This document shows positions 34,675 through 43,301 of a stretch of 64,000 nucleotides of DNA, piece by piece; position 1 is the first letter of the stretch; every line of letters begins with the position of its first letter. Below the pieces are notes generated by a model that made no database searches, was not told where the DNA came from, and worked only from the letters and a program-made list of their open reading frames with translations. The DNA lies in NCBI RefSeq assembly GCF_900638685.1, contig NZ_LR134533.1, forward strand, positions 1,984,001-2,048,000, in the 5' to 3' direction. This DNA is from Neisseria weaveri. GTDB taxonomy: Bacteria; Pseudomonadota; Gammaproteobacteria; Burkholderiales; Neisseriaceae. A program made the position numbers and the translations under genes.

Positions 34675-34770
34675 ATCGTTTTCTTTTTAAGATCATCACT
34701 TGCATTGAGCAGATATTTTTAGACGGCTGCGGCGGTTTGAAACGGCTTGAAAACCTTAAAACCGTATCTG

Positions 34771-34851
34771 CCGTAGGGCGGGCATCCCTGCCCGCCGAAT
34801 CGGACGGCAACATGGGCAGCAGCACGGCGGGCAAGGATGCCCGCCCTACGG
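34771..34851. repeat. Nested palindromic repeat 1 in the mod-res gap
   Basis: The arms CCGTAGGGCGGGCATCCCTG (start of the 5' arm, 34771-34796) and its near-perfect complement at 34826-34851 pair at almost every position. Each arm is itself a palindrome (GGCGGGCA/TGCCCGCC). A run of six T follows on the plus strand. It looks like a small mobile repeat and could reduce transcription from mod into res. Confidence 0.7.
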
Positions 34852-34880
34852 GCTTTTTTGCTTATTGCCGCATTTGGCCG

Positions 34881-34947
34881 GTAGGTCGGATACTTGTATC
34901 CGACGGCCTGATGGGCGGGCATTGTCGGATTCAAGAATCCGACCTAC
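34881..34947. repeat. Nested palindromic repeat 2 overlapping the mod stop codon
   Basis: GTAGGTCGGATACTTGTATC (34881-34900, continuing CGAC) pairs with the copy at 34924-34947, which reads GTCGGATTCAAGAATCCGAC plus CTAC. Each arm is itself a palindrome. The TAG stop of mod (34944-34946) lies inside the right arm, so insertion of the repeat probably set the present C-terminus of Mod. Confidence 0.7.
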
Positions 34948-36848
34948 ACACATTCAAAAACAATGCCCGCGTCGCGCATCTGCAAAACGGTATTGCTTTT
35001 TAGCGCGTCATTACCGTCAAACAAATGGTCGAGTGCCACGACTTTGGCGGGATTTTCGGCAATCACCGTATCTATCAAAGCTTCGTCGGCGCGGGTAAGC
35101 AGCAGGGCGGTGCGTTTGCCCGTGTCTTCGTCTTCCGCCCAATACACGCCGTCTGATACATGTAGTGGGCAGGTGAGTTTCAAACCTAAGCGCAGCATCA
35201 GTTCGTAGGCCATATTCAGCGGTTCGACATGTTCGGCAACAGGATCGATAAACATGGCCAGTTGCGCCTCGAGGCCGTCTGAACCGTTTTCAGACGGCCT
35301 CCGCGGTTTGAAATGGCTTTCGGCCAGTTTGAATACCTTGAAGCCGGTATCAACGGTTTTTTCAGGGTGTTGTTCGCAGATTTGCCTGCCCGCACGGCGG
35401 ATGCGTTCTTTGGCGATTTCGGCGATGGTGTCGAAACTGGCTTTGCGCGCTTCGGATTTTTCGTCGGTTTCTTCGGGCAGTTGCACGCAGATATAGCGGC
35501 GGTTGCCATCGTCTTCGGCGTTAAGCTGCATCACGGCATGGGCGGTGGTGCCGGAGCCGGAGAAGAAGTCGAGGATTAAATCACATGAATTTGATCCAAG
35601 TATTAGTGCCTGTTTAATTAAACTGACTGGTTTTGGATAATCAAAAAACTGTTTACCACTCATTAATTCTTTCAAATCACGATTAGCGGCATCTGTATGA
35701 CCAACCTCTGTGTATTCCCAAATAGTTGAACTGGTGCGCCCTTTTTTTACTTCAGATAAAAATCTCTTAATACTGGGTACATTGTCCCCCTTTTCTCCAA
35801 ACCAAATACGATTATCAGAAACCAATTCTAAAAATTTTTCTTGAGAAACTCGCCAGCAACTTCCGCTTTGGGGCAAAACTTTCCTTCCACTTGGTGTAAT
35901 AATTTCATAAATATCTTTTTCGTTTGTTCTTCCAATTGATAAATCACCAGCTTTCCAGGCACCGCGTGGATCATTATCACGATTGGTATATCGCTTATCT
36001 TGTTCTTCTGTTCTTGGTAATAAGTTCTGTTGATATTCCAAAATATTTTTTGCATAAACTAATACAAAATCATGATTAGTTGAAAAAAATTTTGCATCAT
36101 TTTGAATGCCATATTTCTTTTTCCAAATCACATCAGCCACAAAATTCTCTGCCCCAAACACTTCGTCACACAGCAGTTTCAATTGCGCCTGTTCGTTATC
36201 GTCAATCGAGATAAAAATCACACCGTCGTCGTGCAGCAGGGTTTTCGCCAGATGCAGGCGCGGCAGCATCATGGAGAGCCAGTTGCTGTGGTAATGACCG
36301 CTTTCCTTGCTGTTTTTGCGCCATGCGCCTTGAAACACGCCGTCACGTTTCAGGTAGCCTTCGTCGTCTTTGTCGCCGACGCGACGGGCGTATTCTTCGC
36401 GGGTTTCGCTGAATTTGTCGGGATAGATAAAGGAATCGCTGCCGGTGTTGTAAGGCGGGTCGATATAGATCATCTTCACGCTGCCAGCATAGGCTTTTTG
36501 CAGGATTTTCAGGGCTTCGAGGTTTTCAGCTTCGATAAAGAGATGGTTCGTGCCGTCGAAATCCACCGATTCGGCTTGGCAGGGAATCAGTGTGTTGGAC
36601 GTGGGCGCTTGCAGCGTGCGGTAGGCCTCGCTTTTGCCTGCCCAGTTGAGCTGGTAGCGTTCGTTGTGATGGGCGAGATTCTCTTCGCCGAGAATGAGCT
36701 TGAGTTTTTCCCAGTCGATTTGGTCTTCGCAAAAGGCTTCGGGAAAGAGAGATTTTAGTTTTAATATGTTGATTTTATTGTAATTTTCATTTATAATTTG
36801 GTTGCTGGTTGCTGGTTGCTGGTTGCTGGTTGCTGGTTGCTGGTCCAT
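34944..36848 (-). CDS. Type III DNA methyltransferase (Mod), phase-variable by heptanucleotide repeat
   Basis: The 634-residue beta-class adenine methyltransferase has motif IV DPPYNTGSDSF at 120-130 and motif I LDFFSGSGTTAHAV near 432. The region between them (about 236-423) is the target-recognition domain. The first codons after ATG are six copies of a 7-base repeat (AGCAACC on the coding strand), translated as QQPATSN. Seven is not divisible by three, so each gain or loss switches the frame. The present copy number keeps the gene open. The recognition domain is much more AT-rich than the flanks. Mod pairs with the downstream Res. The allele is not one of modA, modB or modD by repeat type. 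Confidence 0.94.
   Translation of the reverse strand: MDQQPATSNQQPATSNQIINENYNKINILKLKSLFPEAFCEDQIDWEKLKLILGEENLAHHNERYQLNWAGKSEAYRTLQAPTSNTLIPCQAESVDFDGTNHLFIEAENLEALKILQKAYAGSVKMIYIDPPYNTGSDSFIYPDKFSETREEYARRVGDKDDEGYLKRDGVFQGAWRKNSKESGHYHSNWLSMMLPRLHLAKTLLHDDGVIFISIDDNEQAQLKLLCDEVFGAENFVADVIWKKKYGIQNDAKFFSTNHDFVLVYAKNILEYQQNLLPRTEEQDKRYTNRDNDPRGAWKAGDLSIGRTNEKDIYEIITPSGRKVLPQSGSCWRVSQEKFLELVSDNRIWFGEKGDNVPSIKRFLSEVKKGRTSSTIWEYTEVGHTDAANRDLKELMSGKQFFDYPKPVSLIKQALILGSNSCDLILDFFSGSGTTAHAVMQLNAEDDGNRRYICVQLPEETDEKSEARKASFDTIAEIAKERIRRAGRQICEQHPEKTVDTGFKVFKLAESHFKPRRPSENGSDGLEAQLAMFIDPVAEHVEPLNMAYELMLRLGLKLTCPLHVSDGVYWAEDEDTGKRTALLLTRADEALIDTVIAENPAKVVALDHLFDGNDALKSNTVLQMRDAGIVFECV
36800..36844 (-). 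repeat. Heptanucleotide simple-sequence repeat in mod
   Basis: Six complete GGTTGCT units plus a partial GGT on the plus strand (AGCAACC on the coding strand), beginning only two codons after the mod ATG. All units are identical, which is typical of a tract that changes by slipped-strand mispairing. Confidence 0.97.
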
Positions 36849-36911
36849 ATTTCGCCTTAGAGTTAAAAAGTGTAATGATAACAGAGTTTTTTAGTTTGCT
36901 AAGGTTGAAAA

Positions 36912-36941
36912 TAGGCCGTCTGAAAATTTTCAGACGGCCTT
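36912..36941. terminator. Uptake-sequence terminator of the MocR gene
   Basis: A perfect inverted uptake-sequence pair between the MocR stop (36967) and the mod promoter region. Confidence 0.8.
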
Positions 36942-36966
36942 TTACTGTTAATTAAATAAGCAAAAA

Positions 36967-38271
36967 TCAGTAAATCGCTTTGCCGTTTACGGCCAGCGTT
37001 TCTGCAATATCGTCGGCCAGTGTTTTGCAGTCTGCCAGGGTCAGGTTGCCGATGGTGATGCGTACGGCGGGTTTTTTGCCGAAGTTGAATGAAGCGCCGC
37101 TTTGTACGGCCCAGCCTTTGGCGGCGAGAAACTGGATGATTTGGGATTCGTTGGGTACGGGCAGCCAGATGTGCTGACCTTCGCCTGTGCTGCCGGGAAC
37201 ATGGATGCCGTGTTGTTTGAGATGGCTAATCAGGCTGTCCCGACGGCTTTGATAACTTTCGGCAATGTTTGCGAGGCCGTCTGAATCCAGTTGTTGCCAA
37301 AGGTGCAGGGTGATGTGTTGGAGGAGTTTGCTTATCCAGCGCGGGCCGAGTGAGAAGCGTTTTTTCATGGCACGCAGGGTAGGGCCGTTGCTGGCGGCAA
37401 TAGCGATGCGGGCATCGGTGCCGAGAAATTTGCTGGTGGAAGTGCTGTAAATCCATTCGTTGGTAAAGCCTTCCATGCCGTGGAAAGGTTTGCGGCTGAG
37501 GGCTGCCCAGTGGTCGTCGATAATCAGGAGCGGATTGTGGCGACTGAGCCATTGTTGCCATTGCTGCCAGCGGTTTTTGCTGTAACAGATACCGGTCGGG
37601 CTGTGGGCGCGGGCGGTCAGGATGACGGCGGAAATGTGGTCTGGGGATAGGTGGGCGGGGATAACGGCGCCTTCTTCGTCCATTTCCATCGGTACGGCTT
37701 CGAGCCGCAGGTGGGCGAGTAAAGCGGGTAAAGGCAGCCAGCACGGGGATTCTACCAATATTTTGGCTCCGGGCATGCAGCGTTGGGTAAGTGCGCGTTC
37801 GATGATTTCAAGGCTGCTGGAGAGCAGCATGGTTTCGGTTTGTATGCCGGTGTTGTTTTGTAACCAGTTTTCGATAAAACGGATTAATTCGGGGTGATCG
37901 CCGTGATTGCCGACATCGTTGGCAAGTTGATAGTGCGCGAAAGTGTGTTGGTCTAGGCGGGGAAGCAGGTTGGGGTCTATGTTGCCTGAAGCCAAGTCGA
38001 TCAGATTCGGCGGCGTGGCGGTTTCCGTGTGCAGGATTTCGGTTGTGTGGGGGACGAAGCTGCCGCGGCGTCCGTCGGTTTCGATAATGCCGGCATGTCT
38101 GAGTTGTTTGTAGGCGGCGGAAACGGTGTTGGGGTTGACGTTTAATTCTGCGGCCAGCAAGCGGACGGTCGGCAGGCGGTGGCCCTCAGGCCAGCTTCCG
38201 TTACGGATAAGTTCTTCAATAGAGTGGGCAATATTGACAGCGGTGGTGCCTTTGGGTTTTAATTCACTCAT
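36967..38271 (-). CDS. MocR-family regulator (GntR domain fused to aminotransferase fold)
   Basis: The 434-residue product has an N-terminal GntR winged helix (residues 10-75: LPTVRLLAAELNVNPNTVSAAYKQL) joined to a type I aminotransferase-like domain. The likely PLP-binding Lys is in TSTSKFLGTDARI near residue 285. Other fold motifs are ESPCWLPLPALL and the C-terminal VRITIGNL. MocR proteins sense PLP or an amino acid and control vitamin B6, GABA or taurine genes. The target is not evident here, since the divergent neighbour ccoG is about 250 bases away behind its own uptake-sequence hairpin. Confidence 0.88.
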   Translation of the reverse strand: MSELKPKGTTAVNIAHSIEELIRNGSWPEGHRLPTVRLLAAELNVNPNTVSAAYKQLRHAGIIETDGRRGSFVPHTTEILHTETATPPNLIDLASGNIDPNLLPRLDQHTFAHYQLANDVGNHGDHPELIRFIENWLQNNTGIQTETMLLSSSLEIIERALTQRCMPGAKILVESPCWLPLPALLAHLRLEAVPMEMDEEGAVIPAHLSPDHISAVILTARAHSPTGICYSKNRWQQWQQWLSRHNPLLIIDDHWAALSRKPFHGMEGFTNEWIYSTSTSKFLGTDARIAIAASNGPTLRAMKKRFSLGPRWISKLLQHITLHLWQQLDSDGLANIAESYQSRRDSLISHLKQHGIHVPGSTGEGQHIWLPVPNESQIIQFLAAKGWAVQSGASFNFGKKPAVRITIGNLTLADCKTLADDIAETLAVNGKAIY

Positions 38272-38331
38272 ACAAAATCCATTTTGTATTAATACAAAGT
38301 AATTTATAGTGGTTTTGAATATTTGGCAAGT

Positions 38332-38376
38332 ATTTTTCAGACGGCCTCACCAAACAGAGCAGAGGCCGTCTGAAAA
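38332..38376. terminator. Uptake-sequence hairpin between MocR and ccoG
   Basis: TTTTTCAGACGGCCTC and GAGGCCGTCTGAAAA pair across a 13-base loop. It lies between divergent genes, so it ends neither. It may insulate the two promoters or simply serve as an uptake signal. Confidence 0.6.
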
Positions 38377-38519
38377 TCTTGATGGTAAATGGACTTAGAC
38401 GGCTGCCGAACCGTAGCGTATCTGCTTGGTGTTTTGGTATCGGTGATAAGTTTATTTGCGATATAATCCGTGCGATGACAACAATAAATTTATATAAGTA
38501 AGGATAAAGGAACGCTACC

Positions 38520-39950
38520 ATGTCGAAAGAATCACAGGGACGGCAGCCTAAAGAGCAGGTTATCCAGCTATATCAAGGCAGTAAACGTATTCATCCTAAA
38601 CTGGCGAAAGGCCGTTTTACCAATTTGAGGGTGTGGGCGGTTATTGCGACGCAGTTTGTGTTTTATGTATTGCCGTGGTTCAACTGGTCGGGCCGCCAAG
38701 CGGTTTTGTTTGATATTCCGGAACGGCATTTTTATATTTTCGGCTTGTCGCTGGGTATGGGCGACTTGATTTATTTGGCCGGTCTGCTGATGATTTGTGC
38801 GTTCGGTCTGTTTTGGTGGACAACCATTGCCGGGCGTTTGTGGTGCGGTTATGCGTGTCCGCAAACGGTGTATACCGAGATTATGCTGTGGATCGACCAT
38901 TTGGTAGAGGGCGACCGCAACAAGCGGTTGAAGCTGGATAAGGAACCGTGGAATTTCCGTAAAATCCGTATCAAAGCGGTCAAATATCTGTTGATTTTCG
39001 CGGTAAGTGCTTGGACAGGTATTACTTTTGCCGGTTGGTTTACGCCCATTCGCGAGTTGGTTCCCGCTATTTTCACTATGACGGTGGGCGGCGGTATTTT
39101 ATTCACTGCAGCGTTTTACGGTTTCATGACTTGGTTTATGGGGCATATGATGCGCGAGCAGGTGTGTAAATATATGTGTCCGTATGCGCGTTTCCAGAGC
39201 GCCATGTTTGACCGTGATACGTTGATTATTTCTTATGATGTGGAGCGTGGCGAACCGCGCGGCGCACGTAAGAAAAATGCAAATAAGGAAGAAACCCAGT
39301 TGGGCGACTGTATCAACTGTACCATGTGTGTGCAGGTGTGCCCGGTCGGTATCGATATCCGCGACGGTTTGCAATATGAATGTATCGGTTGCGCGGCCTG
39401 TATCGATGCCTGCGATGAAATTATGGATAAGATGAATTATCCGCGCGGTTTGATCCGTTATACGACCGAAGCGGCGCTGGAACATGAATATCCTGAAAAA
39501 GCCATCAAACGCCGTCTGCTGCGTCCGCGGGTGTTGGGTTATGGCTCTGTATTGATGTTGGTGGTGATTGCTTGGCTCATCGGTATTGCCACGCGTGCAA
39601 CTTTGGAAGTCGATATTATTAAAGACCGCGGTGTTATGGTGCGCGAAAATAATAAAGGCTGGTTGGAAAATGCGTATAATCTGCGTATCGTTAATGCCAG
39701 TGAAGACGAACAGGTGTTGACGGCAAAAGTCAGCGGTTTCGATGAGATCGCGTTGACCGGCTTGCCTGAAGAAGGTGTCCGTGTGCCGGGAGGGGAAACC
39801 ATTACGATTCCTGTTCAGGTATCCACCATTCCCGAATATGCCGACAAAGGCAGCCATCCGATTGAATTTGAATTTACATACAGAAGCACGGTAGATGCGG
39901 ATGCAAAACCTGATGTGATTACCGAAAAAGCTTCATTTATTGGAGAGTAA
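38520..39950 (+). CDS. ccoG: Cytochrome c oxidase accessory protein CcoG
   Basis: CcoG (FixG/RdxA) is a membrane iron-sulphur protein that reduces Cu(II) to Cu(I) for cbb3-oxidase assembly. The 476-residue product has about five N-terminal spans. CGYACPQTVYTE and VCKYMCPYARFQ are the membrane-side Cys motifs. Two 4Fe-4S motifs near 260-300 read CINCTMCVQVCPVG and CIGCAACIDACD. A periplasmic Ig-like C-terminal domain follows (about 370-476). AAGGAACGCTACC precedes the ATG. fixH follows immediately. Together with the copper chaperone at 6.5 kb it serves copper delivery to the terminal oxidase. Confidence 0.94.
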   Translation: MSKESQGRQPKEQVIQLYQGSKRIHPKLAKGRFTNLRVWAVIATQFVFYVLPWFNWSGRQAVLFDIPERHFYIFGLSLGMGDLIYLAGLLMICAFGLFWWTTIAGRLWCGYACPQTVYTEIMLWIDHLVEGDRNKRLKLDKEPWNFRKIRIKAVKYLLIFAVSAWTGITFAGWFTPIRELVPAIFTMTVGGGILFTAAFYGFMTWFMGHMMREQVCKYMCPYARFQSAMFDRDTLIISYDVERGEPRGARKKNANKEETQLGDCINCTMCVQVCPVGIDIRDGLQYECIGCAACIDACDEIMDKMNYPRGLIRYTTEAALEHEYPEKAIKRRLLRPRVLGYGSVLMLVVIAWLIGIATRATLEVDIIKDRGVMVRENNKGWLENAYNLRIVNASEDEQVLTAKVSGFDEIALTGLPEEGVRVPGGETITIPVQVSTIPEYADKGSHPIEFEFTYRSTVDADAKPDVITEKASFIGE

Positions 39951-39951
39951 C

Positions 39952-40506
39952 TTGGCAGAACAGCAATCCAAAGTCTGGTATAAGGAACCTTGGCCGTGGC
40001 TGTTGATGGCAGGCCCGATTATCGTGGTTTTTGCGGGTTTCTATACTTATTATCTGGCTCAGAAAAATGCAGCGGATTTGGTTTCCGACGATTATTACAA
40101 AGACGGCAAACATATCGATATTTTGCTGCATCGGGACGAAGAAGCGCTGAAGCGAAATATTCATGCCCAGATTCTGATCAGCCCGAACAACAGTGCCGCC
40201 AAAGTATTTGTGAGCGGTGACTTCGATAAAAAAGAACCGTTGAATTTGGTACTTTTGCACCCTTCGAAAAAATCGGAAGACCAAACCGTTGTTTTGAAGG
40301 CGGAGCAGAATTATGTTGCCAGCGGCGATAAAATCGAATATTCCGCAGTATTCAAGCCGTTGCCGCATGCCAATCACTGGTATGTCCGAGTTGAAGATAC
40401 CGGAGGAAAATGGCGCGTTGAAGACAAATGGATTGTCAGTCAGGGAAATGCCGTCAATTTGAAACCGATGGAAAAGCTGCTGAAACAGCCTGAAAGCTCC
40501 AAGTAA
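39952..40506 (+). CDS. fixH: FixH-family protein
   Basis: I chose the TTG start at 39952, one base after the ccoG stop, because GGAGAG lies 5-10 bases upstream. A TTG at 39940 would overlap ccoG. The 184-residue product has one N-terminal span (WPWLLMAGPIIVVFAGFYTYYLA), then DDYYKDGKHI, the conserved FixH pattern, and a periplasmic domain. FixH helps assemble cbb3-type oxidase, probably with the copper-exporting CcoI. The sequence ends in a strong terminator, so the operon is ccoG-fixH. Confidence 0.85.
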   Translation: MAEQQSKVWYKEPWPWLLMAGPIIVVFAGFYTYYLAQKNAADLVSDDYYKDGKHIDILLHRDEEALKRNIHAQILISPNNSAAKVFVSGDFDKKEPLNLVLLHPSKKSEDQTVVLKAEQNYVASGDKIEYSAVFKPLPHANHWYVRVEDTGGKWRVEDKWIVSQGNAVNLKPMEKLLKQPESSK

Positions 40507-40507
40507 G

Positions 40508-40542
40508 GAAAAACGCTTTGCATGATCTGCAAAGCGTTTTTC
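40508..40542 (+). terminator. Rho-independent terminator of ccoG-fixH
   Basis: GAAAAACGCTTTGCA pairs with TGCAAAGCGTTTTTC across a 5-base loop, directly after the fixH stop. Confidence 0.9.
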
Positions 40543-40902
40543 GTATATGGCTGCAAAACATAGGTTTCATTTGGGGAAAGATAAGGTATAGGTCAAGTAT
40601 AAGAAGGCCGAAATAACTCTTTATACCTGTGAAAATATCATCAGCATTGAATTATTCAATCTGACATATTTATCGGAACCATAAGCGGTTTCCGGTGAGG
40701 CCGTCTGAAAAATCGAAGCATGGCGGAATAGCGCTTGCATGCTTTGAATTTACGTTGTTTTTTAAGCGTTTGTGCCATATTGTTTTGAAGTTTGGGTATA
40801 TCCGCCATTTTAAGGCTGTGTTAAGATTATTACTTTAAATGCCGTCTTATTTCTACAGTTTTCAGACGGCCTCAAACCGATAACTATGATCAGGAAATCA
40901 GC
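40543..40902. other. Intergenic region upstream of maeB
   Basis: About 360 bases with no supported gene. It holds single uptake sequences near 40698 and 40859. The stretch before maeB probably carries its promoter, but no clear pair of boxes is visible. Confidence 0.4.
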
Positions 40903-43182
40903 ATGGACGATTTAATCAAAGAAGCCGCCCTCCATTTTCACGAATATCCCAATCCGGGCAAAATCCAAGTAGCCCCCACCAAGCCTTTGGCGACGCAATA
41001 CGACCTTTCGCTGGCTTATTCGCCGGGTGTGGCCGCTCCGTGTATGGAGATTTATAACGATCCGCTGGCTTCTTACAAATACACCGCCCGCGGCAATCTG
41101 GTTGCCGTGATTTCCAACGGTACCGCCGTATTGGGTTTGGGTAACATCGGCGCTTTGGCCGGCAAACCCGTGATGGAAGGTAAGGGCGTTTTGTTTAAAA
41201 AATTCGCCGGTATCGACGTATTCGACATCGAAGTCAACGAAACCGACCCCGACAAACTGGTTGAAATCATCGCCTCTTTAGAGCCTACATTCGGCGGTAT
41301 CAACCTTGAAGACATCAAAGCGCCCGAGTGCTTCTATATCGAGCAAAAATTGCGCGAGCGCTGCAATATTCCCGTATTCCACGACGACCAACACGGCACG
41401 GCCATTATTACCGCCGCTGCCGTTTTGAATGCCTTGCGCGTTACCGGCAAAGCGATTGAAAACGTATCGCTGGTGTGTTCCGGCGCTGGCGCGGCTGCCA
41501 TTGCCTGCTTGGATTTGCTGGTAGCCTTGGGCATGAAGCGCGAAAACATCACCGTATGCGATTCCAAAGGCGTGATTTACACCACCCGCGAAGACCGCGA
41601 ACGCATGGACGAGAGCAAAGTGCGCTACGCCGTTCAAGACAACGGCCAGCGCGTATTGGCCGACGCGGTAAACGGCAAAGATATTTTCTTGGGCTTGTCC
41701 GGCCCCAATGTGTTGAGCACGGATATGCTCAAAACCATGAACGCCAGCCCCATCGTGTTTGCACTGGCCAACCCTACGCCCGAAATTTGGCCGCCTGAAG
41801 CCAAAGAAGCGCGCCCCGACGTGATTATCGGCACGGGCCGTTCGGACTTCCCCAACCAAGTCAACAACGTATTGTGCTTCCCGTTTATCTTCCGCGGCGC
41901 ATTGGACGTAGGCGCAACCACCATCAACGAAGAAATGAAACTCGCCTGCGTGCGCGCCATTGCCGATTTGGCGATGGCCGAATCCAGCGCAGAGGTGGCC
42001 GGTGCCTATGAAGATGCCGATTTAACCTTCGGCCCGGAATATCTGATTCCCAAGCCGTTCGACCCGCGCCTGATCGCCAAAATCGCTCCGGCCGTTGCCC
42101 AAGCGGCGATGGATTCCGGCGTGGCAGCCCGTCCTATTCACGATATGGACGCTTATGTAGAAAAACTGAACCAGTTTGTTTACAAAACCAGCCTGTTTAT
42201 GCGCCCGATTTTCAACCAAGCGCGCAAACAAATTAAGCGAATCGTGTTAACGGAAGGCGAAGACGAGCGCGTATTGCACGCCGCGCAGCAAGTGGTGTCG
42301 CAAAAACTGGCGTTCCCGATTTTGGTGGGCGACAAAAAAACCATCGAAGAGCGCTTGCAGTCGCAAGGTTTGACCATTCAGCCCGGCAAAGACTTCGAAC
42401 TGATCGACATCAACTGCAATCCCCATTTCGAAGAAAGCTGGAAAGAGTATTACCAACTGCGCAAACGCAAGGGCGTAACCGAAGAAATGGCACGCCGCCG
42501 CCTGCGCGCCAACAGCACATTGATCGGCGCCTTGATGGTACGTCTCGGCCATGCAGACGGTATGCTGTGCGGCACGATGGGCCGTTTTTACGACCACTTC
42601 AACATCTTTGAAGAAGTCATCGGCTACAACAACCCGGAAAACCACGCTTTTGCCATGAACGCGCTGATTTCCAACAAAGGCAACTTCTTCATCGCCGATA
42701 CCTACATCAATGAAGACCCGGATGCCGACCAATTGGCCAAAGGTACGTTGATGTGCGCCAAAGAAATGAAACGCTTCGGTATCAAACCGAAAGTGGCGTT
42801 GGTGTCCAACTCCAATTACGGTTCGCGTAGCGATAAAGATGCCATCAAAATGCAACAAGCGCTGGAGATGATCCGTGAAATCGACCCGGATTTGGAAATC
42901 GACGGCGAAATGCAGGCCGACGTGGCGATGGATGAAGAGATGCGCAAAAGCATTTATCCCGAAACCACACTCACCGGCTCGGCCAACCTGTTGGTGATGC
43001 CGAATGTAGAAGCCGCCAACATCAGCTACAACCTGCTGCGCGTGAATGCGACCAACGGTATTACCGTCGGCCCGATTCTGATGGGCATGAACAAACCGGT
43101 ACACATCGTTACTCCGATTTCTACCGTGCGCCGTATCGTGAATATGATCGCGTTGACGGCGGTAGATGCGCAGCGTCAATAA
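40903..43182 (+). CDS. maeB: NADP-dependent malic enzyme (MaeB type)
   Basis: MaeB decarboxylates malate to pyruvate and makes NADPH. The 759-residue length equals E. coli MaeB. The N-terminal malic domain has YSPGVAAPC and FHDDQHGTA, and the Rossmann part has [16 protein letters not shown] near 190. The C-terminal 330 residues form a phosphotransacetylase-like domain ([24 protein letters not shown]) that regulates activity by acetyl-CoA but does not transfer acetyl groups. Third positions are GC-rich, fitting strong expression. It is a single gene. Confidence 0.95.
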   Translation: MDDLIKEAALHFHEYPNPGKIQVAPTKPLATQYDLSLAYSPGVAAPCMEIYNDPLASYKYTARGNLVAVISNGTAVLGLGNIGALAGKPVMEGKGVLFKKFAGIDVFDIEVNETDPDKLVEIIASLEPTFGGINLEDIKAPECFYIEQKLRERCNIPVFHDDQHGTAIITAAAVLNALRVTGKAIENVSLVCSGAGAAAIACLDLLVALGMKRENITVCDSKGVIYTTREDRERMDESKVRYAVQDNGQRVLADAVNGKDIFLGLSGPNVLSTDMLKTMNASPIVFALANPTPEIWPPEAKEARPDVIIGTGRSDFPNQVNNVLCFPFIFRGALDVGATTINEEMKLACVRAIADLAMAESSAEVAGAYEDADLTFGPEYLIPKPFDPRLIAKIAPAVAQAAMDSGVAARPIHDMDAYVEKLNQFVYKTSLFMRPIFNQARKQIKRIVLTEGEDERVLHAAQQVVSQKLAFPILVGDKKTIEERLQSQGLTIQPGKDFELIDINCNPHFEESWKEYYQLRKRKGVTEEMARRRLRANSTLIGALMVRLGHADGMLCGTMGRFYDHFNIFEEVIGYNNPENHAFAMNALISNKGNFFIADTYINEDPDADQLAKGTLMCAKEMKRFGIKPKVALVSNSNYGSRSDKDAIKMQQALEMIREIDPDLEIDGEMQADVAMDEEMRKSIYPETTLTGSANLLVMPNVEAANISYNLLRVNATNGITVGPILMGMNKPVHIVTPISTVRRIVNMIALTAVDAQRQ

Positions 43183-43213
43183 GGTTTGATGAAATAATTT
43201 GATTAAATAAGCT

Positions 43214-43243
43214 AAAGGCCGTCTGAATTTTCAGACGGCCTTT
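43214..43243. terminator. Bidirectional uptake-sequence terminator between maeB and rarA
   Basis: AAAGGCCGTCTGAA pairs with TTCAGACGGCCTTT across 2 bases, followed by TTGAAC. Confidence 0.83.
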
Positions 43244-43301
43244 TTGAACAGGTATTGTATTTATCCGTTGGGTTGGCTGTTAAAAATCCGACATATGCAT
43301 A

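Noticed and set aside
33697..34722. 341-codon plus-strand frame opposite res
   Set aside because: It is antisense to the helicase motifs of a confident type III Res gene.
34771..34947. Correia repeat (CREE) or dRS3 element in the mod-res gap
   Set aside because: The arms do not match the TATAGTGGATTAA-type Correia ends or the ATTCCC-N8-GGGAAT dRS3 pattern as I know them.
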